Positions 53,525 to 64,000 of a stretch of DNA of 64,000 nt are shown piece after piece. The DNA lies in NCBI GenBank assembly GCA_019722365.1, contig JADFUC010001633.1:104262-168261 (forward strand), given 5' to 3'. The position numbers and the translations under genes were made by a program. Below the pieces are notes generated by a model. It did not search any database. It was given only the letters and a program-made list of their open reading frames with translations, and was not told the origin of the DNA. The first letter of the stretch is position 1. Each line of letters begins with the position of its first letter. This DNA is from Lithospermum erythrorhizon (lineage: Eukaryota > Streptophyta > Magnoliopsida > Boraginales > Boraginaceae).

Positions 53525-54300
53525 TGGAATATTATATGTATAAACTTGATTAAACTTAATGAAAATATACATATCATGATCTTTAGATGATTTACTATCA
53601 GAACTAAATAGAAAAATATAGAACGCTTACAACGATGCCAGCGGAAGTCCCTAAAACAACAAAAACTCACGCCAGACTTTGAGTTCCACTTTATCACCGC
53701 AACAGTAGTTGCTTCAGCTGATCCCACAATTCTTTGTGAGTGCTATTTGAATGCTGGCAATTTGAGTTTGCTGTGTAGCGGGAAGTTTGTGAGGGATCGA
53801 ATCAAAGCAAAAACCTTTTTCTTTGTGAGTTTTTCAAGCATCAAAATGAGGGAACAAATCTTTAGCCTCCTAGGTTTAGGTTTTGTGTCATCTAATTAAT
53901 ATAATAAAACTCCATCTATATATAGCCATACACTTAACCTAATAGCCCAGTCCGATTAGTTAATAAGCCGGCTCATTAAGAAACTAACTCATCAATATCT
54001 TATCGAGTTATTAACATGATCAACTAACTAAATTATTAATTGAACTTAACAAGTCAATTAATTCGAGTTCATTCAAAATATATTTCACACGCGTTGTGTA
54101 ATTATCCCAATTGAGAATCTCGTTGATTACAATCAACTTCTCAATTTAGAAATTGTAGTTTTATTCAATTCATGAAATATAACCTAACTTCATCAGATGC
54201 CATGCTGACCTTCTGTGCTCGTATAAATGAAGAATCTTATAATAATCTTAAATAGACCACATTATTATTAGGCTAAATTTCACAAGCAATTTAATTAATT
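53525..54300 (-). repeat. Copia 5' LTR (minus strand)
   Basis: The most complete of four copies of this LTR family in the window. It lies upstream (on the minus strand) of the gag remnant. The outer end near 54,300 is an estimate from similarity to the 8.65-9.5 kb copy (cgtataaatg, ataataat blocks). Confidence 0.65.
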
Positions 54301-54899
54301 TTAAGCTTGAAAACATTTCAAATAGGCACATGGACATTCAACTTTTCAAATAGGCACCTGAAGGTGATTTTGGGCACCTGAACTTTTGAAAAAAAATCTT
54401 TTCTTCACCTAAACTCTACTTTAATAGGTAAACCTAAGGGAAAAATAAGAAAATTATATATCTTATACTTTATGGGTTATTTTTAAAATAAAAAATATTT
54501 AATTGGATCAATTTTTAATTATTTTAATTAACGTAATTAAAAAAAAGGCATTTGATATTTCAACCCTTACCTCCACCTGAATCCAACTCATCAAAGTCAA
54601 GGAAACAACGAACTAACCCTGATTTTTTACCTAACTTTGATGAACTCTTCATCATTTAAACAATGGAAGTTGTAACTCCACCTCAGGTTCATCATCATAG
54701 TTTATTCTAAAAACTTTCAGTTGCAGTTAGTCTCCGTCGTGGGTCTGTGGATGAGACGGTGGAGGAAAGTAAAGCAAAAGCGGGAGGTGTGTTTGGGGTA
54801 AAATAAGTTGTTAACTGCTGGGTGTCAGCTTTGACCTCTTTATTTTTACATTTATTTTGACTCCCAACATCTTGCAGATTCAAGGAGATTGATATTTAA
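54301..54899. other. Unassigned segment
   Basis: AT-rich, with an internal pair of related strings (caaataggcac twice at 54,319 and 54,346) and two C-rich/G-rich stretches (54,560-54,620, 54,740-54,800). Possibly a small non-autonomous DNA element, but no clear terminal inverted repeat was found. Confidence 0.35.
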
Positions 54900-55380
54900 G
54901 ATGGAATTTTGTATGTATAACTTGAACAAATAATCAAATATGGACATAAACATGATCACTTTAATTTATATATTTCATATCTAACCTATATATTACAATA
55001 TATGAATACCAGAACACTTTACAAGGGATGTCACTGAAGTTTATATACAAATATTTCCCGACGCCTAGAACAACAATCCAAACTTACGAAAGCACTTCAA
55101 CAAAGGCTCTAGTTAGTCCAGCTACCAGTGAAAGGCCAATCCTACACTACTGTACGCTAACCGGTCAATCTTTGTTTTGCTTTGCTCGTGGGTGGCTATC
55201 CCAATGGGAAGGGGGCAATTTCTAGCTTTTGGGATTTAGGTTTTGTTTCATATGTAAAACCTAATAAAACCCCATTTATAAATAGACATATAGTTAACCT
55301 AATAGTCCGGTCCGATTAGTTAATGAGCCAAGTTAAGAAACCACCTTCATCGTCTTATCGAAAGTTAATAATCGTAACGA
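54900..55380 (-). repeat. Copia LTR fragment, cut off by the next element
   Basis: Matches the 53,525-54,050 LTR (ggaattttgtatgtataac; ctctagttagtccagctaccag; cctaataaaaccccatttataaatagacata; cggtccgattagttaatgagcc). It ends within the cttatcga...gttattaa block at ~55,375, where LARD sequence begins. Confidence 0.7.
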
Positions 55381-55387
55381 CGCACCC

Positions 55388-57955
55388 TGCAAAGTCGGCC
55401 GCCCCGAGCTTAAGACTACCAACAATCTGTGTACACCAGAGTCACCCAAATCACGATAACAACATAAAAAATGACTTCACTTTGACATTAAATAACACAA
55501 TACACTTTGTCCATCAGCGGCTAATCAACATTAATTCCCACACACAATTCGCATCATCAACATAATCATATTATACTCAACATGGAATAATACAACCAAA
55601 TAATACACAAATATCTCCACAATACATAGTAGTAGTATGTCAAACATGACCCCTCAATATACAACATCTAAGTTCTAGAAACATAACAAGAGGAAACAAT
55701 AGGAGAAGGACTGTTGAGGACTTCCTAGCCACCATCCGCCTCACCTACGATCTTAATCCGCAGCCTGTCAATGCAGCTCCTTAGCAACCTCAGCAATCAA
55801 CTCCTAAAAACCCAGGTACAAATGCCCTCACCACAAAAAGTGTAAGTCATGGCTTATGGAATACAAATACCACAAATGGTATCCAAACATATATGATCAT
55901 ACTTATATATAAGAGCATATGCATAACCTTAATAAGGCTAATGTAATAAATCTACTTCCAAATTACATAACCTCTATTCAACATCACCAATTTTAGATAA
56001 AACATAATAATTTTATACATATATTATCAAAGAATAACGATAATCAAATATTCATTCAAATAAAAATAACACAATGAATAATGGTTAGTCTAACAAAAAT
56101 ACATAACATCAACCTCCATCCACCCACCACATCCACCAATACACACATCTCCCAACACATATATACATCACAATCCTCCCGACCGAGGCTACCACCTCAA
56201 TATGCATATCCCACCAAACCTCCCAAAATATTTCGGGGCTACCCCCAATATGCATATAACACCAAACGCCCCGTGGCAATTTCTCAATGTATATATATAT
56301 CATTTCACCCAAATCAACCTGTAAAAGAATACACACACCAACCACAAATAATACACATCCACGTGAATACAATCACACACAATACTAGTAGTATAATCAA
56401 CTAGTTGGGGTCCAAGCACATGGTCCTTACCAACTCCTATTCCAAACCCATTTCCATGTTAACATCTCACAATTATGCTTTTGTATCTCCTAATACAATT
56501 TTATGATCTACTTTTATTTACTTTATATTTGACCATCCCTAAACAACCCAAAACATTATTCCCAAGAATTATTACATATCTCCTAGAATTAAATCCTTAT
56601 TTCAACTAATATTTTCTTTGAGAATTCACCCATTTTCGTTTATAAATAATACATAAATATCAAATCATTTCTATCAATATCAATATATTTTTCTTTACTC
56701 AAAATGTAGCTATAGATTAGTACTTTTATATTTTGTCCAAAATAATTTCTTCAATAAAAAATCTAATTTTCATCATTCAAATAAAGTTATAGCCATTTTA
56801 ACACTAAAATCAAAATAAATAGTTAAACCCTTTTAAAAAATAATTCAATTTTGTTATGTAGCTTAAGCATACATCTTCTTTCAACATTACCGAAACACCA
56901 TCAACTTCTTATTTTTAAGACATCCAATCTATCTCCTTTGATTCAAAAACCCGCTTTTAGTAATTAAATCACCAAAAAAGTAAACAAACTAAAAAATCAA
57001 TACTCCAAAAATTCAATATTTCTTTTAAAAGTTAAACTAAATCTAAAAATAGTCAAAGAAACATAGTTTTGAATTATCCTTTAAAAATGTTATCATCAAG
57101 ATATTCAAGCATCATTCTTAAACTTGGATTATACATATATGTTCAAAATATTTATTATTTTTAACTTTTAGAGCAAAGTCAACAAAAGTCAACACTTTAA
57201 ACCTTCAAACATAAATAAAATTCAAGAATGTTATAGCTTTAGTGATTAAGATATTTGAGAGGAGGTTCTGAGCTTGATTTCACTAGAAAATAGATGAAAA
57301 AATTTGGGTAGGGAGGGAAAAGCTCAATGTACAAGAGGGAGTAGAAGAAAAGAAATTTTTGTGTTGTTAGATTAGTTAGGAAGAAGATTTTATTAGAATA
57401 GGTTACTTAGTTTCAAGTAACTAAGCAAGCACGAGGTGACATTAAGCAAGGGTGAGGTGCCAAGCATGAGGTGCCTGTCGTTTCTTAGCTAGGAGGGAAA
57501 AGATGAGTAGTATTTAGCTATACACTTGTCTAGTTCGAGTTTGTTTTAAGTAGAGTAGTACTCAATTATTACTTGAATCATAAAAATTCGGGTTATTTCA
57601 ATCCACCCTCCTTATAAAATTTCGTCCTCGAAATTTACTCAAAACCCGATTTGTCTTATTATCTCAACTCACCTTTCAATACGCTCTTATTATCTAATAT
57701 CATGACATCTTATCACCCAATGAAATTCTCACATTATAGTAATTGTCTTCATAGTTCACATAATATCTCATAAATACATTCACAACATACCATGAATATT
57801 AACATACTACAACTCAATAATATACAATCCAACCATATCATAACTAATGTATCGCCATACATCACAACTACAATATATATCATCTCATATCTCATATTAA
57901 TAATACCATTAGTCATATCATAACAGTTGTTTTATATTTGTAATTACCACTTCCC
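55388..57955 (-). mobile_element. Truncated LARD-like copy: 3' LTR plus ~350 bp of internal DNA
   Basis: LTR 55,388-57,600: on the minus strand it starts TGAAATAACCCG directly after a polypurine-like aaggagggtggat. The internal remnant 57,601-57,955 is homologous to the start of the LARD internal copies at 27,290-27,480 and 33,380-33,560 (gtcctcgaaattta; ctctta.ctaatatcatgaca; atctcata). Everything further is replaced by gypsy C. More diverged from the 24-39 kb array than those copies are from each other. Confidence 0.72.
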
Positions 57956-58750
57956 TGTGTCGGCCGCCGTGAGGTGAGAATCATTAAAATCCGGAACACC
58001 AGAGTCACCAACCCGATGGACGACTCAGTTTAAAGAACAACTCGTTTCATCCAACAATTTTGATTTGGCTACATTCTCATAACAAAATGTAGCTTTTAAA
58101 ATTTATAATCCATCAGTGATATATATAACCAACCAACTCCATATATATATATACAACATATCCAAATAAACAAATATGCTAAATCGAGTAAGTATCAGAT
58201 TAATACAAAACAATCAAATACGACAAGGCTAAAGTTTGAAAATTAAGCATAATAAAAAAACGGTCGACAATACATCCAAATGAGACCGCTGAGGATCCTC
58301 ACCACCCGATGCTCACCTAGCCACGGAACAACTTCCAATGTTCTCCGGCTCAATTAGCCCAACTCAAAATAAATGAAATGCCGCCTTAAAGCTTAAAGCG
58401 AAGTCAAGCTTAGTGAAAACTTAACATTACGGGTGAACTTACCAAACGAAATCCATAGACAATATTATAATAGTCAAATATGAATAAATACTTATATATA
58501 TCCAGGACTACCTAATAAGGTCATACAATAAAATTCCAAAGAAGGTCTCAGGCATAACATGTCAAGATATAATAGAAAGTCTCAATAAGGCACACAATCA
58601 ACCAAACGGAAATCGTAGAGACTCAACAACGACTATAACTCTAGTCATCAAACCTCCTATCTCTCATATCCCCACAAGTATACCAACCTCTAATGCGCAT
58701 ATGCTCAATCCGTCTACCTGCAGGAATGGACCAATCGCTAATAAACACCG

Positions 58751-58923
58751 CACTTATACCGAAGTATAAGGCCACACCGACAATGCACACAGCAAAGTGA
58801 TCATAAAGACTCATACCACTCTTATAATCAAGTATATACTGTGAGTATAAGGCCACACCGATAATGCACACAAAGAAAGTGATCAAAGAGTCATACCGCC
58901 CTTTATACCGTGAGTATAAGGCC
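58751..58923 (-). repeat. U3-type tandem repeats with palindromes in gypsy C LTR
   Basis: Units of ~70-80 bp, each with gtataaggccacaccga.aatgcacac and agtcatacc (58,764; 58,844; partial 58,914). 58,753-58,770 is a perfect palindrome (arms cttatac/gtataag) like those in gypsy A's LTR. Confidence 0.8.
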
Positions 58924-59117
58924 AATAGCGCCACATATCCTACAAGGAAGGAGAGTCACCCAACCCCTAAAGGATCTCAACTATAGTATCATGTCCTAAT
59001 ACTCAAGTCACCCCAAAGTCACGCATAACTCCAACTAACACTTCAATAACCAACTACTCTACTCCCAAACAATATCAAAGAACACACTAAAACATCTCAC
59101 AATCAAATCGATCACAA

Positions 59118-59212
59118 CCGACAAGGCCATAGAATACAATAAAGGCCGACAAGGCCATGTGAATCAAAATGCCGACAAGGCCACAGAAATCAAAATGCCA
59201 ACAAGGCCATGT
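59118..59212 (-). repeat. Short tandem repeat, 26-28 bp unit
   Basis: Four copies of ccgacaaggcca (59,118; 59,146; 59,172; 59,198) separated by gaatcaaaat-like spacers. Confidence 0.88.
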
Positions 59213-60499
59213 AATACGTTAACATAAGTTGGGAGTCAGTTTATTACTTACCTCAAGCAAATCAAGAACGCCATAGACATATAATCGCATAATTATAACT
59301 TGCTCACATAAATGAATCACACATTCATCAAAATGACATGTATATCATTCCTACATAATCATACCACAACGACAATGCTCACACAATTTAAAGTAAGTAC
59401 GTAAGTAGCAATCTGCGGAATAAGTACTCACCGCTACCTACCACTCTAAAACCTCTGAAAACACAAATCGACGTAACCGCCTTTCCTTACCCATCAACGC
59501 CTAACAAAAAAACACCCAAAAAGTATAAACAAACTTACTACTATACTATGCTCTAGAAGATACACAAACCAACTCTTGTTTTTAATCCATTTAAACTGGC
59601 CTATAATGACGATAAACAACGAAATAATAACCCCGTCGACACAACCCAATCGGTTTCCCCGCTAGAATTCCACCTTATTACTTTTAACATTTTATATCAA
59701 CTTATGCTCATCTCTAGCTTAACCCTCAAGTTCATACCTTCAACAACCTATACTCCAAAATATCAATTACAACTCAACTTACAAATCACACTTTTTCAAC
59801 CTAACTCCCTTTAATCAATTTTAAATCACAATTCTAACCTTACAATAGCTACAATAAGGTCCCAATTAAACTCCCTATACATTTAAAGTCTTATAAAAAT
59901 ATCAACAATAAAAGTCAACTAAAACCTAGAAAAGTCAACCCAACTATAACATCCTCAAACAACCTCTAAATCATAAATTACTCACTTATATACATCATAA
60001 CACCCATAACAAACTTAGAAACATCATAAAATTGAGTTATGCCAAAAGTCAACCAAAAGTCAAACATTAAAAATCAACTCAAACTCTATCTTCATACCTC
60101 AAATTTGTAGGGAAAGATGATGGGAAGCCTTAATAATCAACTTGAGGATCTTAATAAGCAACAAAGTGAAGAAATGGAAGAGAAAATTTTGTTTGCGCTA
60201 AGGGGCTCTCGCCGTTCTCCGTAACGGAGGAAGATATTTGTGTTTTTCTCTTTGTGTGAATATGGATGATATGGATGAGAATAGCTTCATTTAACACTTA
60301 AGTCTTGAGTCAAAGACAGAGTTTGTGCCCCGAAATCAAGTGAATCGAGTTATCAAACGACTTAACGATCTAACTTAACTCGAATTATCCCCGGCTACTA
60401 CTACTAAATTATAAATGTAATTCGGCTCAAATAAATTTTACGAATTAATATTATTATCGAAATTAACCGGAACGGGTTATTACAATCTACCCTCCTAAT

Positions 60500-63400
60500 A
60501 AAATTTCGACCTCGAAATTTGACAACCCAAACAACCAAGAAGAACATATATAATAACACAAAATCAAATACCATACCAAATAAAAGCAATACTAACTCAC
60601 ATCTACTCAAAAAGTTGCGGGTAACGGTTCCTCATCATCCCCATCCCCACGGCCCCAAGTCGCCTCCCCACACGCCTGATTCCTCCACGAAACTTTCACT
60701 AAGGCTACTACTTCCATTCCTTTGAACTTCAGGTCCTCCTCGCCTCCACCGAGCAGCTAAGAATATGCAACCTCGTCAGGATATACTTCCTCAAACAGGA
60801 TACATGGAACACATTATGAATCCTATCTAAACTCGGAGGCAACGCCAACCGATAAGCCACGGAGCCAACTCTCCCAAGGATCTCAAATGGTCCAATATAA
60901 CGAGGACTCAACTTCCCTTTCCTCCCAAAACGCATCACTCCCTTCCACGGGGATACCCTCAGGAACACACGGTCGCCGACCTCAAACGACAAGTCTACTC
61001 TGCGATGATCTGCATATTTCTTTCCCTATCCCGAGTCAGCCCCTCGATGTTTTAATCAACCTCATCCGCTTCTACCGAACTCCTCGACTCAACTCGTAAC
61101 CGTAAACTTTCCTCTCTCCTACCTCTTTCATTCCAACAAATTGAGCGACACTCCGCCAATACAATGCCTCAAAAAGGTGCCATCTCAATGCTAGTACGGA
61201 AGCCGTATCAGAGGGCTAACTCTATCTTGGGCAACTCATCGTCCTAATTCCCGGAGAAGTTCAGAACACAAGCCCGGAGCATATCCTCCAACGCCCGTGA
61301 TCGCCCTCTCGACGCCTATCACCGGGGTGAAAAGATGTACTAACTCTACTTGGCCCCTAGTGCCTCCCCTGAAACCCTCCAGAACCTCGAAGTGAATCTA
61401 GCGTCGCGGTCCGAAATGATTGACACCGAACCCCCGTGCAACCTCACAATCTGATCCACATAGATCTTCGCTTGGCCCTCCGCCCATCTTGTACTCATTA
61501 GGTAGGAAATGGGCCAACTCGATAGCCTATCCACAATCACCCGCACTTCATCATGTCGCCTCAACGCCCCTAGGAAGTCTCATGAAATCCATGGTGATAT
61601 TCTCCCCATGTCCACTGTGAATAGGAAGAGTCTCAGGAATAAACCCGCCAGGATGCTCTGCATGGCTCGGGGCGCCGCTCACCGGCCGACAAACCAAACA
61701 CTTAGCCACGAATTTCTAAGCGATCTCTCTCCTCTTCATTCCCCGCCACTCAATATGTCAACCTCAAATCACGGCATCTTTGTGCTACCCGGTACGCTTA
61801 TAGAGTATTACGAGCCCCCATCAAGAATCTCCCTTCTCAGCTCATCTGAATACGGTACACACAATCTGCCATTCATCCTCAAGGCTCCACTCTCATCAAC
61901 CGTGAAATCCTGATCTGACCCCATTTCTCACTGCCTCTACCGAGCAACCAAGAAGCCTTCCTCATCTCGCCGGCTGCAATTCTAAGATTCGATCCACAAG
62001 CACGGCCTAACTCTCATGAGTGAAAATCTCTCCAATACTACCTACATCAAAATCGACTCCCCACTGCTTCATCTCCGGGTCCTTTGATTTCCCTTCCTAC
62101 TCAACAGACTGCCTACTACATTTGCCTTCCTCGGGTGGTACTCAATAGTCAAGTCATAATCACTGATGAACTTCATCCACCTCCTCTGCCTCAAATTCAA
62201 ATCTCTACGCCTAAGATATCAAACTCTTATGATCAAGAAAAATCCGACATTTAACCCCATACGTATAGTGCCCCACAATTCTCTAACGCAAAGACTATCG
62301 CCGCTAGCCTTTAAGATCATGGGTCGGATAGTTCTTCTCGGATTTCTCAATTGTCGGGTGCCATATAGGCAATCACCTTCCCATCTCGCATCAAACACAC
62401 TCCAAAACCCCGACGCGAAGATCGCTAAATCAATGAAATCTCAAACCAGACGGTATCGCCAACACTGGAGCCGTAGTCAACTTCTCCTTTAATATCCTCA
62501 AACAAATTCTCACAATCATCATCTCAAATAAACGAACCCCTGCTCAAGCCAACCCTCCGGCTCAACGGTGTCGCGATCAAAATATAAGTCCTTGATTTAA
62601 TCTCCGTAATAAATCAAATTAATCCCAAGAAACTCCTCACCTTGGTCACACTCGTGGATGCCCCAATTGTTCACAGCCCACCTTCGTGGATCAACACAAA
62701 TACCTCCCAGCTTTAAATAATACGACCTGTGAATCGGTGACTTTGCCAACTAAAACTCACATTTAGAAAACTTTGCATACACCCGGTGTCACCCCAAGGT
62801 CCTCAACATGATCTACAAATGCCTCTCATGTTCCTCCTCGCCTCGGAATATATCAGAATATCATCAATGAATAAAGTTTCACCCCAAACTCATCCAAATA
62901 CCCTTCCGAAATAATCTCGGTTCATCAAATCCATGCCGGTGCATTCAAGCCAATCCAAACGGCATCACTATCAACTCATAACGCCTTACAAATGAGATCG
63001 GAAAGCCGATTTTGGAATATCCTCCCTTTGATCCTCAACCCATGACAACTAGACCGCAAATCAACAATCTTCTTGAACACCTTGTCATCCTTCACCGATC
63101 AAACAAATCGCCACACTCGGGAAATGGGTTTCTGCCCTTAACGGTCACTTATTCAATGCCTATAGTCACTCTTGCACAAAATTTCATCGAACTATCCTTC
63201 TTTTTTCACAAACAAATCGTGCAATCTCTAATGGAGATACACCTCGATGACAACAACCGAACACTACATACAATCAAAGGACGCTTCCCCTAAATACAAG
63301 TCTAACCACAACCGACCTCCCTACCGGTGTGTCATAATCCGGCTTTGAATATAGGCAAAGACAATACAACATACGTATAAGTAAATAAAAAGTCCGAGAA

Positions 63401-64000
63401 ACAAAAGAACGCTGCAGCCCCGTAATCAAACAACACTCTGTAGCCTCAATATCACACAAGAATAATGCACCGTTACTCACTCTGTGGGTACTCAAGGCCC
63501 GACGAAAGAACGCACGATCCGACCAACCGGCTACGCCCAGTCACACCCACCTATTAATTCCTCCTCGAGGTCCTCCAGCCTCCATATCCCGGGGCCTCCA
63601 CGACTCCCGACCACCACGATTCCCCGATAACCGCCTCCCAAGAAATGAATCGGCGCACAAGACTAGCACTTCTCTACAGTTCTGGGCAATCCTTCAGATG
63701 TCCTACCGGCCGGCACGTGGAGCAACATATATGACTACCTCTCCCGGCAATCTCGGCTGCCTCGTGCCTAACTGACTCACAACGGTAACAAATTTCGAGC
63801 ATTTCCTGAAGCCGGCTGGAAGACCACTCTCGAACCCCGCCTCGATCTGCAGCGCCCACCGTGTAAGGAGCGGAATAAATTCGGGCGACCCGCCGGAGCA
63901 CCGGCACCGCCCCTGTGACGACTCTCGCCGGCCCCGGCCCTCCTCAATTTAGAGCTAGTAGCCTTACCGGAAGCACATGCAACTGAACGAAGTAATTGAT
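60500..64000 (-). pseudogene. Gypsy C gag end and pol (minus strand), runs off the window
   Basis: Reading the minus strand from the window end: a zinc knuckle (CYRCESVRHEA..., ~63,800-63,770, the second CxxC of the intact motif partly lost, with GHLKDCPEL just after), protease remains at ~63,495-63,280 (YDTPVGRSVVVRLVFRGSV), and RT at ~63,020-62,600 (VMPFGL-like and SLMIF/YSEAR-like blocks in changing frames). RNase H is poorly preserved at ~62,500-62,100. Integrase lies at 61,564-61,346 (VIVDRLSSW; VRLHGGSVSIISDRDARFTS, with its aspartates). The C-terminal part is at 60,992-60,729 ([55 protein letters not shown]). Several frameshifts make it non-functional. The order gag-PR-RT-RH-IN identifies Ty3/gypsy; the C-terminal block suggests a chromovirus. 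Confidence 0.85.

Larger units (their letters stand above)
57956..60484 (-). repeat. Gypsy C 3' LTR
   Basis: 2529 bp. On the minus strand it starts TGTAATAACCCGTTCCGG at 60,484, right after the polypurine-like taggagggtagat, and ends GGCCGACACA. The 5' LTR lies outside the window. It contains two tandem-repeat regions listed separately. Confidence 0.8.

Noticed and set aside
60500..64000. Endogenous pararetrovirus (caulimovirid) instead of gypsy
   Set aside because: An integrase with gypsy-type C-terminal sequence and LTRs are present, and no movement-protein or coat-protein motif is seen.

Overview
The window is nuclear DNA of a flowering plant, most likely a eudicot. Three intron-containing plant genes fill the first ~8 kb, and the other ~56 kb is almost entirely LTR retrotransposons (Ty3/gypsy and Ty1/copia), old, broken and nested in each other. 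I cannot name the species from sequence alone. There are no bacterial-style operons, CRISPR arrays, rRNA genes or convincing tRNA genes.

Genic island (1-8.3 kb). It opens with the last four exons of a plant ABCC (MRP-type) ABC transporter (+). Convergent to it is a two-exon gene (-) for a small, probably plastid-targeted DUF3143 protein. A ~600 bp divergent intergenic region separates that gene from a three-exon gene (+) for a ~934-residue protein that I read, with moderate confidence, as the plant Treslin/TICRR (Sld3-like) replication-initiation factor. Reading frames and GT-AG junctions are clean in all three.

Nested block (8.6-42.1 kb). A minus-strand copia LTR (8.65-9.5 kb) precedes a 5'-truncated plus-strand copia element (integrase end, RT, RNase H, polypurine tract). 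That copia's 3' LTR appears to be split by gypsy element A (12.04 to ~41.9 kb). A's own 3' LTR is split by gypsy element B (18,343-41,786), which has a perfect 5-bp target duplication (AGTTT). B's pol region is split in turn by a 15-kb minus-strand array (24.02-39.02 kb) of a non-coding long-LTR element (LARD-like) with the structure LTR-internal-LTR-internal-LTR. This gives four nesting levels.

Right part (42-64 kb). After ~1.4 kb of unassigned AT-rich DNA and a copia LTR fragment comes a 7.1-kb Athila/Tat-like element (44,285-51,421, target duplication ATATA) with gag and protease remnants but no visible RT or integrase. It is followed by a minus-strand copia fragment (gag, zinc knuckle, protease, LTR), another copia LTR fragment, a truncated LARD copy, and a minus-strand chromovirus-like gypsy element C (LTR 57,956-60,484; pol to the window end). 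The LTRs of A, B, C and the LARD share start sequences and sub-motifs, so the LARD is plausibly a non-autonomous partner moved by the gypsy elements. All retroelement coding regions carry stops or frameshifts; no intact polyprotein is present.
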